The position numbers and the translations under genes are program-made. From Fimbriiglobus sp. (GTDB lineage: Bacteria > Planctomycetota > Planctomycetia > Gemmatales > Gemmataceae), in NCBI GenBank assembly GCA_025351325.1, contig JANXWE010000153.1, positions 1 to 64,000 of the forward strand: a stretch of DNA of 64,000 nt, given 5' to 3'. Below the pieces are notes generated by a model. That model made no database searches, was not told the DNA's origin, and saw only the letters and a list, made by a program, of their open reading frames with translations. Positions 59,401 through 64,000 of this stretch are shown in pieces. Positions within the stretch are counted from its first letter, which is position 1. Each line of letters opens with the position of its first letter.

Positions 59401-61817
59401 GGGAACGACTGCACCGCCGTGACGTTGCTGCCGCCGACGGTGTTGTTGTTCGCGCCAGATTCCACGGTCACGCCGATCCCGTTCTGGGCACCGGTGACGA
59501 GACTCGTCCCATTGGCGGCCGTGCCGATGTAGTTGCCTGCGACTGTGTCGCCCGTCGTGGTCGCGCCGGACAGGCTCACCCCGGCAACGGTGTTACCCGT
59601 GATGACGTTTCGTTCGACGGCGTCGTTGACGCCGTCGCCGTTGCTGCCGACGGTCGCGCTCGTCGCCCCCTGCAACAACACGCCGATCAGCTGCCCGCCG
59701 AGGCCGACCGCGCCGGTGAGGTCCGTGCCGACGTAGTTCCCGGCCACGACCGTCCCCACGCCGCCCGACTCATACACGCCGAAACTGGTGTTCGCCGAGA
59801 TCACGTTTCGCTCGAACGCATCGGACGTGCCGTCGGCGTTCGTGCCGATGCGGGTGCCGTTCACGGTGGTGTCGAAGATGCGGATGCCGGCCTGCGTGTT
59901 ACCGAGTGCCCCGAGTCCGTCGGCTTTCGTGCCGATGTAATTCCCGGCAATGACGTTGTTATCGGCGTTGCTTTGCACCCAGACGCCGGTAATGTTCCCG
60001 GAAATGAGGTTGCCTTCGTCGCTGTCGTTGGTGCCGTCGCCGTTCGTGCCGACGAAATTGGCCGCCGCATCGAACGCCAGAAACACGCCGTACTGGGTGC
60101 CTCCGCGGGCTTTGGTCCCGGTAGCGTCGGTGCCAATATAATTGCCCGAGACGAAGTTTCCGGTCGTCCCACTGTCTAGGATTCCAACGCCGGCCGCGCC
60201 GGGGGAAGGACCATTTCCACTGATGACGTTTTTGCCGAGCGTTTTCGTGCCGCCAATCGTGTTCCCGGTCGCGCCGAGGCGAATGACGACGCCGAAACCT
60301 GCGTTGGCCAATGGCGCATCGCCGGTCACGTCCAGTCCAATGTAATTCCCGGCAACCGTATTCCCGGACGTGCCGACGCCCGTGATCTCCACGCCATTGC
60401 CGCTGTTCCCGCCGATGATGTTGCGTTCGCCAACAGTCGTGCCGCCGATGGTGTTGCCCGTCGCCCCGGAGCCGACGATGACGCCGGTATCGTTCGCGGC
60501 GGCGGTGGTGCCGTCCGCGAGCAGGCCGATGAAGTTCCCCGCGACGACGTTGCCGGTCGCGGTCGCGTTGCCGATGCTGACGCCGAAGGTCGCGCCGACG
60601 ATGATGTTCTTCTGCGACGCACTCGTCGTGTAGCCGATCTTGGAATTCGACCCGGTGACGACGATGCCGTAGGTGCTGCCCGCGATGGAGGCTGTGCCGG
60701 CGGCGTTCGAGCCGATGAAGTTCCCCCCGACGATAGTGCCGGTGCCGCCGTTGTTGACGTTGAGCTGATTGCCGGAGACGACGTTGGCTTCGAGGGCGTC
60801 GCTGATGCCATTGCCGCCGGTGCCGATGCGGGTGCCGTCCACCGTGGAGTTGAACACCCAGATGCCCGTGGTCTGCGTGCCCAGCTTGGCCGTGCCGGCG
60901 ATGTTGGTGCCGATGCGGTTGCCGGCGATGATGTTGTTGTCCGCGTTGTCCTGCAAATAAACGCCGGTGGCGTTGCCGCTGATGGTGTTGCCTTCGCCGG
61001 CATCGTTGGCGCCGTCGCCGTCGGTGCCGACGAAGTTGGCGGTCGTGCCGGAATACAGAAACACGCCCGCGCCGCCATTGCCGACGGCGGTCGTACCGTC
61101 GGCGCTCAGGCCGATGATGTTGTTCTGGATGAAGTTGCCGTTGGTGGTGGCATCCTGAACCAGCACACCTTCGAAGGTGTTACCGCTAATGACGTTGGAC
61201 GGTATGGCAGACACTCCGCCGATGCGGTTGTTCGACGCGCCGTTATGAATGAAGATGCCGGTGTTGTTGGCGGCTGCCGTGGTTCCGTCGGGCGACAGGC
61301 CGATGTAATTGCCGACGATGATCGTGTTGCTCGCACCGTCCAACTCGATGCCCGACCCGGCGAACGACGTGATCGACAATCCGCTGATAAAGTTGTTCGA
61401 CGAGGTGAAGCGCAAGCCGGACCCTGCCCCGGCGGAACCACCGTCCAGCCGGATCAGTGGCGTCCCCGCGAAGCCCGGCTGACTGCCGCCGGTAATCGTG
61501 ACGGCGTCCGTGATCGTCGGCAATGCGCTGATCGGCGCAATCGTCTGGACGCCGACGCCGATGTTGAAGTCGATGTTGTCCGCACCGACGGCCGCATTGG
61601 CGTCGAGAATCGCCTGGCGGAAACTCCCGGCACCGAGATTGAAGAGGTTCGTCACCGTGAAGACTGCGGGCACCGCGCGGTCTTCCAGTGGTTCAAGCCA
61701 CAACCGGAATGCAAACTTCCGATCTTGGCGCGGCGAGCGTGGCAACCACGAGTTAGACCGCGTGGGATTGCCAGCGAAACAGGGAAACGACCGGAGCAAC
61801 CAGTTCTTAGGCGTCAT
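44412..61817 (-). CDS. Giant exported surface protein (about 5,801 residues) with two metzincin-type zinc motifs
   Basis: The start is the ATG at 61817, which has AAGGA 9 bases upstream. LEPLEDRAVPA at about 41-51 is the motif of large exported planctomycete proteins. Residues about 60-1540 are right-handed beta-helix repeats (NVISGN, GNYIGTDATGT and IGGT-type units). Ig/PKD-like domains cover about 1560-2340. A glycine/asparagine repeat array (GGSGNNDSLVAG-type) covers about 2560-3340. HELAHLAGLRH at 3946-3956 is a HExxHxxGxxH zinc motif, followed by a PPC-like domain (about 4115-4220). Several PKD repeats (WGDGT, GSHTYATQGSYTV) lie at about 4670-5150. A matrixin-like module has HELGHALGLSH at 5548-5558 and a Met-turn SVMYG (M5566). 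A hydrophobic segment near the C-terminus (LVLVGLLTGAAAAIG) may anchor it. Likely adhesin and/or metalloprotease. Confidence 0.9.
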   Translation of the reverse strand: MTPKNWLLRSFPCFAGNPTRSNSWLPRSPRQDRKFAFRLWLEPLEDRAVPAVFTVTNLFNLGAGSFRQAILDANAAVGADNIDFNIGVGVQTIAPISALPTITDAVTITGGSQPGFAGTPLIRLDGGSAGAGSGLRFTSSNNFISGLSITSFAGSGIELDGASNTIIVGNYIGLSPDGTTAAANNTGIFIHNGASNNRIGGVSAIPSNVISGNTFEGVLVQDATTNGNFIQNNIIGLSADGTTAVGNGGAGVFLYSGTTANFVGTDGDGANDAGEGNTISGNATGVYLQDNADNNIIAGNRIGTNIAGTAKLGTQTTGIWVFNSTVDGTRIGTGGNGISDALEANVVSGNQLNVNNGGTGTIVGGNFIGSNAAGTASIAGSTYGIVVTGSNSKIGYTTSASQKNIIVGATFGVSIGNATATGNVVAGNFIGLLADGTTAAANDTGVIVGSGATGNTIGGTTVGERNIIGGNSGNGVEITGVGTSGNTVAGNYIGLDVTGDAPLANAGFGVVIRLGATGNTIGGTKTLGKNVISGNGPSPGAAGVGILDSGTTGNFVSGNYIGTDATGTKARGGTQYGVFLAFDAAANFVGTNGDGTNDSDEGNLISGNITGVWVQSNADNNVIAGNYIGTKADGLGALGNTQAGIRIFDTTVNGTRIGTNADGTSDAFERNVISANTSFGVYESGGVGTVVAGNYVGTDLTGAVGLGGQLIGVLLQGATSATVGSNGDGVNDAVERNVITGNTVAGVSLSGATTTGDTVAGNYIGTAANGTSLVTGAQNGIGVTVESGANNNTVGGSNVTAVQSFPITIGAGFFLLSFGPNVTSPLAFNATALQVQTALNALTSIGGAGGSATVTQLANVYTVTFGGTLQYAILPSMVLTENGIVGTVTIVSQGQFAGNVVSGNTTEGVQISGATTTGNRVQGNYIGTNAAGTSAVANNDGVFLTGNATGNFIGTDGNGVTDSGEGNVISGNTSAGVSIVSADGNRIAGNFIGLNAAGTGSVANRDGVFLQSTGGNIIGTDGSNDAFNANERNYISGNLDRGVVLDGANVVAGNWIGLRPDGVSAGTQQFGIQAQNGVRIGTDGNGTADVEERNVISGNTNTGVLVSGTVAVTVAGNYIGTDATGTSARANGGSGVSIQGTNHVIGGTTAAARNIISGNSSSGVSITGVGTSGNLIRGNYIGTNAAGSGVVGNGVGVSINGPVTNNEIGSSTATPGTGAGNVISGNQAQGVLFSSSTGTGNKVQGNIIGLGADGDTVIGNGLGGAANGPGLQVVNSTGLVLIGGVSNLTAVAGGVRNVIAGNPNGDIAIGNGTATNPAIIQGNYLGTDITGTSLRTTSTAILVGSATDLLIGGSGANEGNLIAGGFRGIQISFVSSDGTVIQGNRIGTDKTGTQDIGATTFGIRVSSSSKNTLIGGTTAGAMNLISGNTTGIRIDSNGVGSPTNVLIQGNRIGTKLDGLSALANGTGIEITDSASGVTVGGTVAGASNLISGNTGVGVQITGVGTTGNTIRGNSIFNNTGLGIDLGGDGVTANDKSGHAGPNNYQNFPVLTFIGGGASTNPRGIVNAAANSTYILDFFANTVVDIRGYGQGQRFLGSTTVTTNAVGRANYSVTLASPTTINEFVSVTATDAAGNTSEFAQSLLADVPPTITLNTPSTALIGITLPFTPILSDGILGKTYQSAWSVTFNGSQIPLPNAAFVSTGATDQETYFFTPQQVGTYVVSVTVTDSRGGVTTAVSAPITVNATTLGVTITGNPLGTPVPFAIVTGQPVTLTSRIADPRQLAVDPKTGVTITPNYTFNWSLTRDGIPFPLPVGTVTNASTFTYTPTGGGLFLVSLAVSDGTQAAGADSVSQVVSAAPSAQIVVTPGTAVTAGTVVNLQAVIIDAALRRSLTYSWTVTSDNTQSTLTGTNTTGLFVFTPNAAGNYTVNLTVTDDLGRTGIGAPVQIRVSAAVPTVTVFGAPFTVAPGSSVSLTGAATDADPNRPGSGSANTYTLSWSAITTAGTLTPATGTGASYSFVASAAGTVVVTLTATDQNGVKTSTLTVINVAAAAGALTVTPPVNPTQGQSLTWTASLSPAVTGTVYSWSVFGPDGVTSTFGTGTTNTLTLTNAQPGRYDMMVTATTTSGNAYTTMAPAAGTFVIVPHAPVSVAVTVVPPVSPRINFQEGDTVNLTSLALESGVDLTNLSKASYLWTVTGPNGFFQVGVLPMIGVTPLAAGTYTATLTVRDFTGASGTGSATFAVVHVPPQPTLSFVDIGTDGTIGLQAVVSNPGGQYRFTYTVSLNGQLYLAATGGGSAYTFRIPPLATLGSVTVTVTDSAGATGQLSATIQSVAAGTAATPVAKTVRASDFLAGTTTAIVLALGFDTITVDPTLPDTSTVEFIAVGAHNVFTGGRTINIFQGDSGSNVLNGGIGANTFYASGNDTLTGGAGANRIVPVTVDTSTGNVLSVTAGSGANTIDLSQQFAVSLNLSLLGSAQSFDALGNKVLLSGVFQSVLGTAGSDTLTAASGASISGGGGNDLLQAFNANNITLSASSGQATFNVTGGSNVLLLGGKDTNLLSVIGTQNATLIGGSGNNDSLIAGAGSKNVSLVGGSGSNDSLVALGANVSLIGGSGNNNSLVAGAGSVNVSLIGGSGNNDSLLALGANVSLIGGSGNNNSLIAGAGSKNVSLVGGSGSNDSLLALGANVSLIGGSGNNNSLVAGAGSVNVSLVGGSGSNDSLLALGANASLIGGSGNNNSLVAGGGSRNVSLVGGSGNNNSLIAGSGSVNVSLIGGSGNNASLVAGGGSHNVSLVGGSGSNDSLVALSANVTLFGGSGNNASLVAGAGSTNVSLVGGSGNNHTLVAEFGAVDVLAVGGSGNNDSLVAHGRNVSLVGGSGNNDSLVAGSTGVNILLFGGSGNNDSLVAQSGSLNVLAVGGSGSNDSLVARGGNVSLVGGSGNNNSLIAGAGAVNVILVGGSGGNDSLVALAGSTNISLIGGSGNNNSLVAGAGSANVSLVGGSGNGNTLVASGSLTLRNFSGGSDTLIAGAANVSLVGGSGNNDSLVAARGIVSVIGGSGGDVTLPGVSGATNVSLLGGSGNNNSLFAGAGSVNVSLVGGSGHNDSLVAGANSVNVSLIGGSGSNASLVAGAGSVNVLLVGGSGNNDSLVALGGGATPSSNVSLIGGSGSGLRLSVADVNGAILIGGFGNKILLSASGTSTGVIMIGGFGNDDTLTAGSGVSNSELIGGFGNNDSLSATGSNNLVLVGGFGNNDTLTASGGSNLTLLGGYGNFASLSATGVTNAYLLGQSGNNDSLVSTNGRNVSLVGGSGSNLYLADTGSTHVSLLGGSGSNDSLISVNGTNVTLFGGNGANDSISATGGINVLAVGGTAGGHSINAVNLSNATLFGGAGNFNRIATTGGSNVLSVGGTGYGNSLSDTNGSADTLVNGGNQLSSLLASGGDTVRLFGGGGTDFLSAIGGSKIGLFGENGDNTYTISGTAANPFSGYLDALGTVGLDQSSTDQLESGMNTILFPVSDRVVLDLGLSVGGAATALAATAVTQQVSTGVSFYLIGLFQGVVGSATGNDFIRGNALPDSLVAGGGNATLMTGAGGGTLVSGSGNDLLIGGGRTTYAFRGAASGHATISQSDANNADTIDLSKLSGPATLNLASTADQAVTPLLTITLVNPTDSDVIGSAVGNNITGNSRDNHITLSTGNNTVVTGTGLTTLKFTGSSLGTNVVTASALQSVGLNFHQLGAPVSIDLANATQAVAGGTISFAGATDGRAVASVVGTVFNDTLLGNPNPNAPGVSLYGGGGRDSIVAGSGDDFLQAGVPQLVFLDFDTYTPLSINSHVYTQYERDAIQRRMEGVYSAFRSTVTDPATSRTYTNGFVFTQSLATARLLTRGTGGEFVTLFVNKPPVGGQADQVDFGNADLGGTASVDASLILGRDHQPDPTTANYIAETAGLAEHELAHLAGLRHTDSFGPIGSGGYQVFLNGTQVAGLNPNHYFPIYQQPATALAINASANPILAGTSIPAGATAYGYETALHVSGSPASVGITRYDTLNNLFFGEREAIRLAFDQSGVTILAQTSPHGAAVVAQDLGTLPGLVVPNTLAAGSLNFGKSFAVTALAVVGSIGLDANGQSRSDWYTFAGRGGDSMSFETISNVLPGNTRPLDTIVRVYDSAGNLLAMNDDELESKDSLIQDFLVPADGKYFVQVDTYAENPSQNTSQGHYILSITGFQIGASLGGGSTLVAGPGSDILYGGQGNNLFRMAPNIAGSVTVIGGNGADVLDQSAAPLETVTYLPSANSAPISRIYANPPAIAFPAGNITQTANKGGQVSFSAELTGYPGRGLTYSLATVSGGQYPTGATIRATDGTFNWSAGDQGTYQVRIVATASDGSSATTTLTITVNVVPPVLNTLTAQTAPVGTAVILTGHVAKPVATDVYLYGWVVTDSNGQTVATAASQTLSFNPGVSGTFTATATATDTQDGQTSSTSTAITITEVTPIVAPLPSAGVKAGQSTQFIASYSYPGSVASLTLTWTVTNSDGQSVSTGTGSTFLFAAPDAGVYTVTLSVRTASGVTGSASATVTATGVPPTATPPAGVSLSEGTTVALAFTNPYSPASAVMTAGLRYSFSVSPALLATTYAAAGTSASYNFTGADVGTFTVYGRIIDKNNQSTDYATPVVVTAVQLVPTGGGSFTAIKNSSTGALTLAAFTDPGGADATSTYAASIDWGDGTAATAGSVVLSGSAFGVSGSHTYATQGSYTVRVSLAHDGLPPVVVSDSVTVSAPALVGTGGFNPSGTKAADTGTVTLATFTDPTGPDAFATYSATINWGDGTTGAGAISSPDAGGKYTVTGSHTYTTTGTKTVVVTLRHDGSPDATATDTATIINPVLVAQGVGVAATRNSPTGQVTVATFTDPAGPDALANYSAVVNWGDGTAASAATVTLGSDGRTFGVAAGHTYAAQGSYPITVTVAHGAAPPAPTVATTTATVSNPAVSPTFTPFVGIQNVALTNQRVATFTDPSGADATTAYTATVNWGDGTATTAGTIGAAGGGVFAITGSHTYTTAGTFTVTITVVHGSSPPASTSGTATINNGKVTATGTSAPFVGALPSTAVVATFTDPNGAALPSAYSATIAWGDGQSSAGVVSSPVSGVFSVSGTHTYFDLGSVPVSVTITRGTSAPATVASTANVGTSIFALNPTLSGAVSLSGSPVISIDGALVIDSNSNTALIASGSPRITAGSIRIVGGYSTSGSPSITPTPIIHVVTVADPLASLAVPVNPGGTPINATISGSQTVTLNPGLYSQISISGSARVTLNPGVYVIAGNFTVSGSSKLTGSGVLLFMAGSSYLNSHAYGGISFSGSPVITLTPMSTGTYAGITMFQARDNNRAISFSGSAQAGINGFVYAPNALLTLTGSNTTVRMGIIVDRLSTSGSSTSGQTTGGSGTEDGNPAGELLSTNLSVYVNDPFGHLTAAERNRIHDAIVSVDALTAPYLIDVVEVTDPADANVVIDLASTSVLGGVAQGVLAAYDPTNGEITIIDGWNWYDGTAAESIGASQFDFQTVVTHELGHALGLSHMPILTSVMYGSLTPGLAKRSLITADLNVGNDYGLPGALHADLSGLLFEVPGSPVGFEIETSQRPSITDLSPLVLVPTFPTASRPVALDFPRVAVSVPPVSRSESTLQSTPATATVQVFSMVPDFEPTNQPPVAELPAKLVPEVAADRRAARPDRAPVVPTQLPPAVPASQIASPAEDILDTWPEMSHWLDMLKPVPVSTGFDGDNVELSELVLVGLLTGAAAAIGGLRREEPALPELRPVRPT
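51830..54130 (-). repeat. Coding tandem repeat array inside the giant gene
   Basis: About 2.3 kb consists of imperfect units encoding NVSLIGGSGNNDSLVAG-type peptides. Units of about 19 residues (ending LVALGA) and 21 residues (ending AGAGSV) alternate in places, giving a higher-order period near 40 residues or 120 bases, clearest at about 53.4-54.1 kb. Copies are nearly identical there and more diverged below 52.4 kb. The reading frame is kept throughout, so the array is under coding constraint. Confidence 0.8.
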
Positions 61818-62133
61818 CAGTGCGTTCCTTGAGTCAAAAAAACACTTTACCAAATTAGAAGCGAGTTCAGCTAAAAATATCGTTACAATTGAATTTTCGC
61901 CAACAATTCAAGATCAGATTCACAGCAACTTGTTCCCGCAAGGCACAAAAATTGCACTCCGGCCAGAAATCGGGGTATGTGGGTATATCCGCAACGGTGT
62001 CCGCAACCCCGCACGAATTTTCCGAAAATGACGAATTTATTTCGATTGAAAGGATTTTCCAGCGATATCCAAGTGGCGTCAGGCTGACATGTAGCGACCG
62101 TTGTGCCTTACACAATCGTTTGCAAATCGTTCC
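61818..62133. other. AT-richer upstream region of the giant gene
   Basis: These 316 bases separate the giant gene from the next minus-strand gene and are much richer in A+T than their surroundings. They should hold the giant gene's promoter on the minus strand, but I cannot assign it with confidence. A sigma-54-like motif on the plus strand lies at 61941-61957. No gene is seen. Confidence 0.5.
61941..61957 (+). promoter_or_regulatory. Sigma-54-like promoter motif, plus strand
   Basis: AGGCACAAAAATTGCA places GG at 61942-61943 and GC at 61954-61955 with exactly ten bases between them, as good a match as the kdp promoter. It points rightward, antisense to the genes there, and no rightward gene follows. 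It may drive an antisense or small RNA, or may be chance. Confidence 0.3.
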
Positions 62134-62994
62134 TCATTGGCCCGAAGTGATCATCCCCAGATAGGCGGATCCGAAGTGCCGAACCTCAAAAAAATCCGGA
62201 TTTTCAATCCCCGGCTTGAATACCTCAAACGACCGCATGACACCGAGCGTGGCCGCGCTCTCGAGCGCACCGATGAATGCCGCCGAGCGGTCGAGAAAGT
62301 GGGGCGACTCCGCCCACCGGGCCATTTGCGCCGCGCTCAGGAAGAAACAGCCCGCGTGCGGGTTCGTCATGGTACGGAACACCACAGGTCGGCCGAGGAC
62401 GTCGGCGGAGAGTTGTCGGGGGTTGGTAACGGGTTGGAATGGGGCCGTGCAGGAGGGGGGCAGGTCGCCATCGATGTAAATCTTGTCGAGGTGCGGGTGA
62501 CTCCCGGTTTCGAAGCGATTCGGCTGGAGCAGGCGTTCGTCGCCGAACTGACTGCGGAACCAGTCGAGTTTGCGAAACAGCCACGGGTCCGGCAGCAAGA
62601 TGTCGTCTTCGAGATAGCAGAAGTACTGGTAACTCCCCAACCCGGCCGCGAGGGCCGCGTGGCACTCATACCCGAGGAACGGCGGGTCGGCGGCAGTCGG
62701 TCGGTGTGTCCAACCGCGCACCCCGGCGGGCAGCGAACCCAAGAGGTGATCGTCGCCGGTGGTGCAGACGACCACCTCGGCGTTGATCGGCGGCCCAGAC
62801 ACGAGTCGGGCTTGGCGCTCGACGTGGGAGAGGACGCACACCCGCGGCTGGCACAACACGCGAATCGCGGTCAGACAGGCGGAGAGCGCGGCGATCCGCG
62901 GTCGGGGGTCGCGCCCGAACGCCCCGTGCGCGCGGCCGTCCGGAGCGACTCCGACCGGGCGGAAGTAGTGCGGGATGGCGAAGAGGATATTCAT
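62134..62994 (-). CDS. Glycosyltransferase-like protein (GT-A type suspected)
   Basis: The product is 286 residues beginning MNILFAIPHYFRP. The central YFCYLEDDILLPDPWLF has a DxD-like acidic cluster in the setting seen in GT-A glycosyltransferases, and FLGYECHAALAAGLGSYQY precedes it. A later stretch, TNPHAGCFFLSAAQMARW, resembles the acceptor side of such enzymes. No signal peptide or membrane helix is evident. Its ATG overlaps the stop of the next gene by 4 bases (ATGA), so the two are translated as a pair. I infer a role in making a surface glycan or modifying the large surface protein downstream; substrates are unknown. Confidence 0.65.
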   Translation of the reverse strand: MNILFAIPHYFRPVGVAPDGRAHGAFGRDPRPRIAALSACLTAIRVLCQPRVCVLSHVERQARLVSGPPINAEVVVCTTGDDHLLGSLPAGVRGWTHRPTAADPPFLGYECHAALAAGLGSYQYFCYLEDDILLPDPWLFRKLDWFRSQFGDERLLQPNRFETGSHPHLDKIYIDGDLPPSCTAPFQPVTNPRQLSADVLGRPVVFRTMTNPHAGCFFLSAAQMARWAESPHFLDRSAAFIGALESAATLGVMRSFEVFKPGIENPDFFEVRHFGSAYLGMITSGQ

Positions 62995-64000
62995 TCGGTC
63001 GCCCCGCCGGTTCGCAAACGCCGAACCGCGACGGCGTCTTCGTACAGGTGCCGCATCTGGGGCAAGCAGACTTCCAGGCTGTAGTTATTGCGGATCATTT
63101 CCACCCCGTTCCGTCCCAGATGCTTGAAATCCAGCGGCCGATCCAGCACCTCTTCCATGCGGTCGGCCATCGCTTCGGTGTCGAAAAAGTCGGTCAGCAA
63201 CCCGTTCACCCCGTCTTGGATCATCTCCCGCACCGGGCCGGTGTCTGAGGCGAGAACGGTCGCCCCGCACGCCAGGGCGTTCATCAAGGACCACGAGAGG
63301 ATGAATGGGACTGTGAGATACACGTGCAGATCGGTGGCGGAGAATAGCTCGGCGAGCAGCACCGGGGGGAGGGTGCCCGTGAAGTGGAACCGCGACAGAT
63401 CGAACGATTCACGACTGAGAACGTACTGCTTGAACGATTGGTTTCCGGTGATCTCGGCGTCGCCACCGTAACAGACCCGGTCGTCGCCCACCACCGCGAA
63501 CTGCACGTCCGACCGGCGCCGGCAGACGATGTTGGCCGCCCGCATGAACACGTCGAACCCGCGGATCGACTCCATCCCCCGCGTGACGTAGGTGACGAGT
63601 TTGGTGCCGTCCGGGATGGCCCACTGCCCGAATCGCCGGGGGACGTCCACGCGCGGGTGCCAGAGGGTCGTGTCTACCCCGTCGAAGATCGCCCGCACCT
63701 TCGGCCGGTAGGTTCCCGGGAGTTGATCCCGCTGCCACGTCGTCGGGCTGTAACCGAGGTCGCAGGACTCCAGATCGAGCAGGAGGACGGTGTTCCGCAT
63801 ATGGGCGCGGAGGCGATTCAGCTCCGAGTTGGGGAAGTCCGGCCGGAAGTCCATGTCGGACCCGGTGGTGTGGTAGTAGTACTCGAAGTAGTTGACGATC
63901 GGGCAGTCGTACAACTCGCGCAGGAAGACGGTACTCAGGTACCCGGAGTGGCCGACGATGAGGTCCGGCTTCAGATCCGGCCGCGCTTTCAAGGCTTCGA
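62991..64000 (-). CDS. Family 4 glycosyltransferase, cut by the window edge
   Basis: At least 336 residues are visible; the N-terminus lies beyond 64000. Visible sequence starts within the acceptor domain (KPDLIVGHSGYLSTVFLREL) and continues into a GT-B nucleotide-sugar domain: LVTYVTRGMESIRGFDVFMR, FHFTGTLPPVLLAELFSATD, VPFILSWSLMNALACGATVL and the SDTGPVREMI segment. The EYYYHTTGSDMDFRP stretch occurs in similar enzymes. It overlaps the following gene by 4 bases. Probable role in extracellular polysaccharide or glycoprotein synthesis; donor and acceptor unknown. Confidence 0.85.
   Translation of the reverse strand, partial: EALKARPDLKPDLIVGHSGYLSTVFLRELYDCPIVNYFEYYYHTTGSDMDFRPDFPNSELNRLRAHMRNTVLLLDLESCDLGYSPTTWQRDQLPGTYRPKVRAIFDGVDTTLWHPRVDVPRRFGQWAIPDGTKLVTYVTRGMESIRGFDVFMRAANIVCRRRSDVQFAVVGDDRVCYGGDAEITGNQSFKQYVLSRESFDLSRFHFTGTLPPVLLAELFSATDLHVYLTVPFILSWSLMNALACGATVLASDTGPVREMIQDGVNGLLTDFFDTEAMADRMEEVLDRPLDFKHLGRNGVEMIRNNYSLEVCLPQMRHLYEDAVAVRRLRTGGATE

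Overview
The window reads as chromosomal DNA of a planctomycete, most likely Gemmataceae. The signs are GC-rich sequence, a DUF1559 pseudopilin-like protein, adjacent DUF1501 and DUF1800 genes, two very large secreted proteins with the LEDR-V-P motif near the N-terminus, ECF sigma genes next to Ser/Thr kinases, and seven sigma factor genes in 37 kb. I saw no rRNA, tRNA, CRISPR array or intact insertion sequence.

Layout. 1-1.2 kb is a degraded patch: an RHS-repeat remnant with an in-frame stop, a small hypothetical gene fused into it, and a REP-like repeat. 1.27-3.7 kb holds a secreted double-fasciclin protein, an ECF sigma factor and a RskA-like membrane anti-sigma factor. 3.8-6.8 kb (minus) is an FG-GAP/Ig-like exported protein. 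7.1-10.9 kb is an ECF sigma gene overlapping a membrane Ser/Thr kinase, then the DUF1559 protein. 11.0-14.3 kb (minus) is a lone single-chain restriction-modification enzyme.

14.6-24.5 kb is a potassium (Kdp) locus. The regulators (NtrC-type response regulator, histidine kinase, stand-alone KdpD sensor half) run leftward. A 31-codon membrane ORF, kdpF, kdpA, kdpB and kdpC run rightward. Between them lie a sigma-54 type -24/-12 promoter and a palindrome that could be the activator site. kdpB carries a one-base deletion near its 3' end, and KdpC has a large internal insertion. 24.7-26.9 kb holds a UPF0178 protein, a 2Fe-2S ferredoxin and a WhiG/FliA-type sigma factor.

26.9-38.2 kb (minus) looks like one operon: three paralogous genes, each encoding an ECF sigma factor fused through a transmembrane segment to six carboxypeptidase-regulatory-like beta-sandwich repeats, then DUF1800 and DUF1501. 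38.9-42.5 kb is a second ECF sigma plus Ser/Thr kinase pair. 42.6-44.3 kb is a glycosyltransferase. 44.4-61.8 kb is one gene for a protein of about 5,800 residues with beta-helix, PKD/Ig-like, glycine/asparagine repeat and two metzincin-type zinc-site regions. 62.1-64.0 kb holds two overlapping glycosyltransferase-like genes, the second cut by the window edge.

The theme is envelope sensing and cell-surface construction: several sigma factors are paired with, or fused to, membrane modules, next to very large exported surface proteins and glycosyltransferases. The two most unusual arrangements are the sigma-54/NtrC-style split Kdp signalling locus and the tandem array of membrane-anchored sigma-factor fusions.
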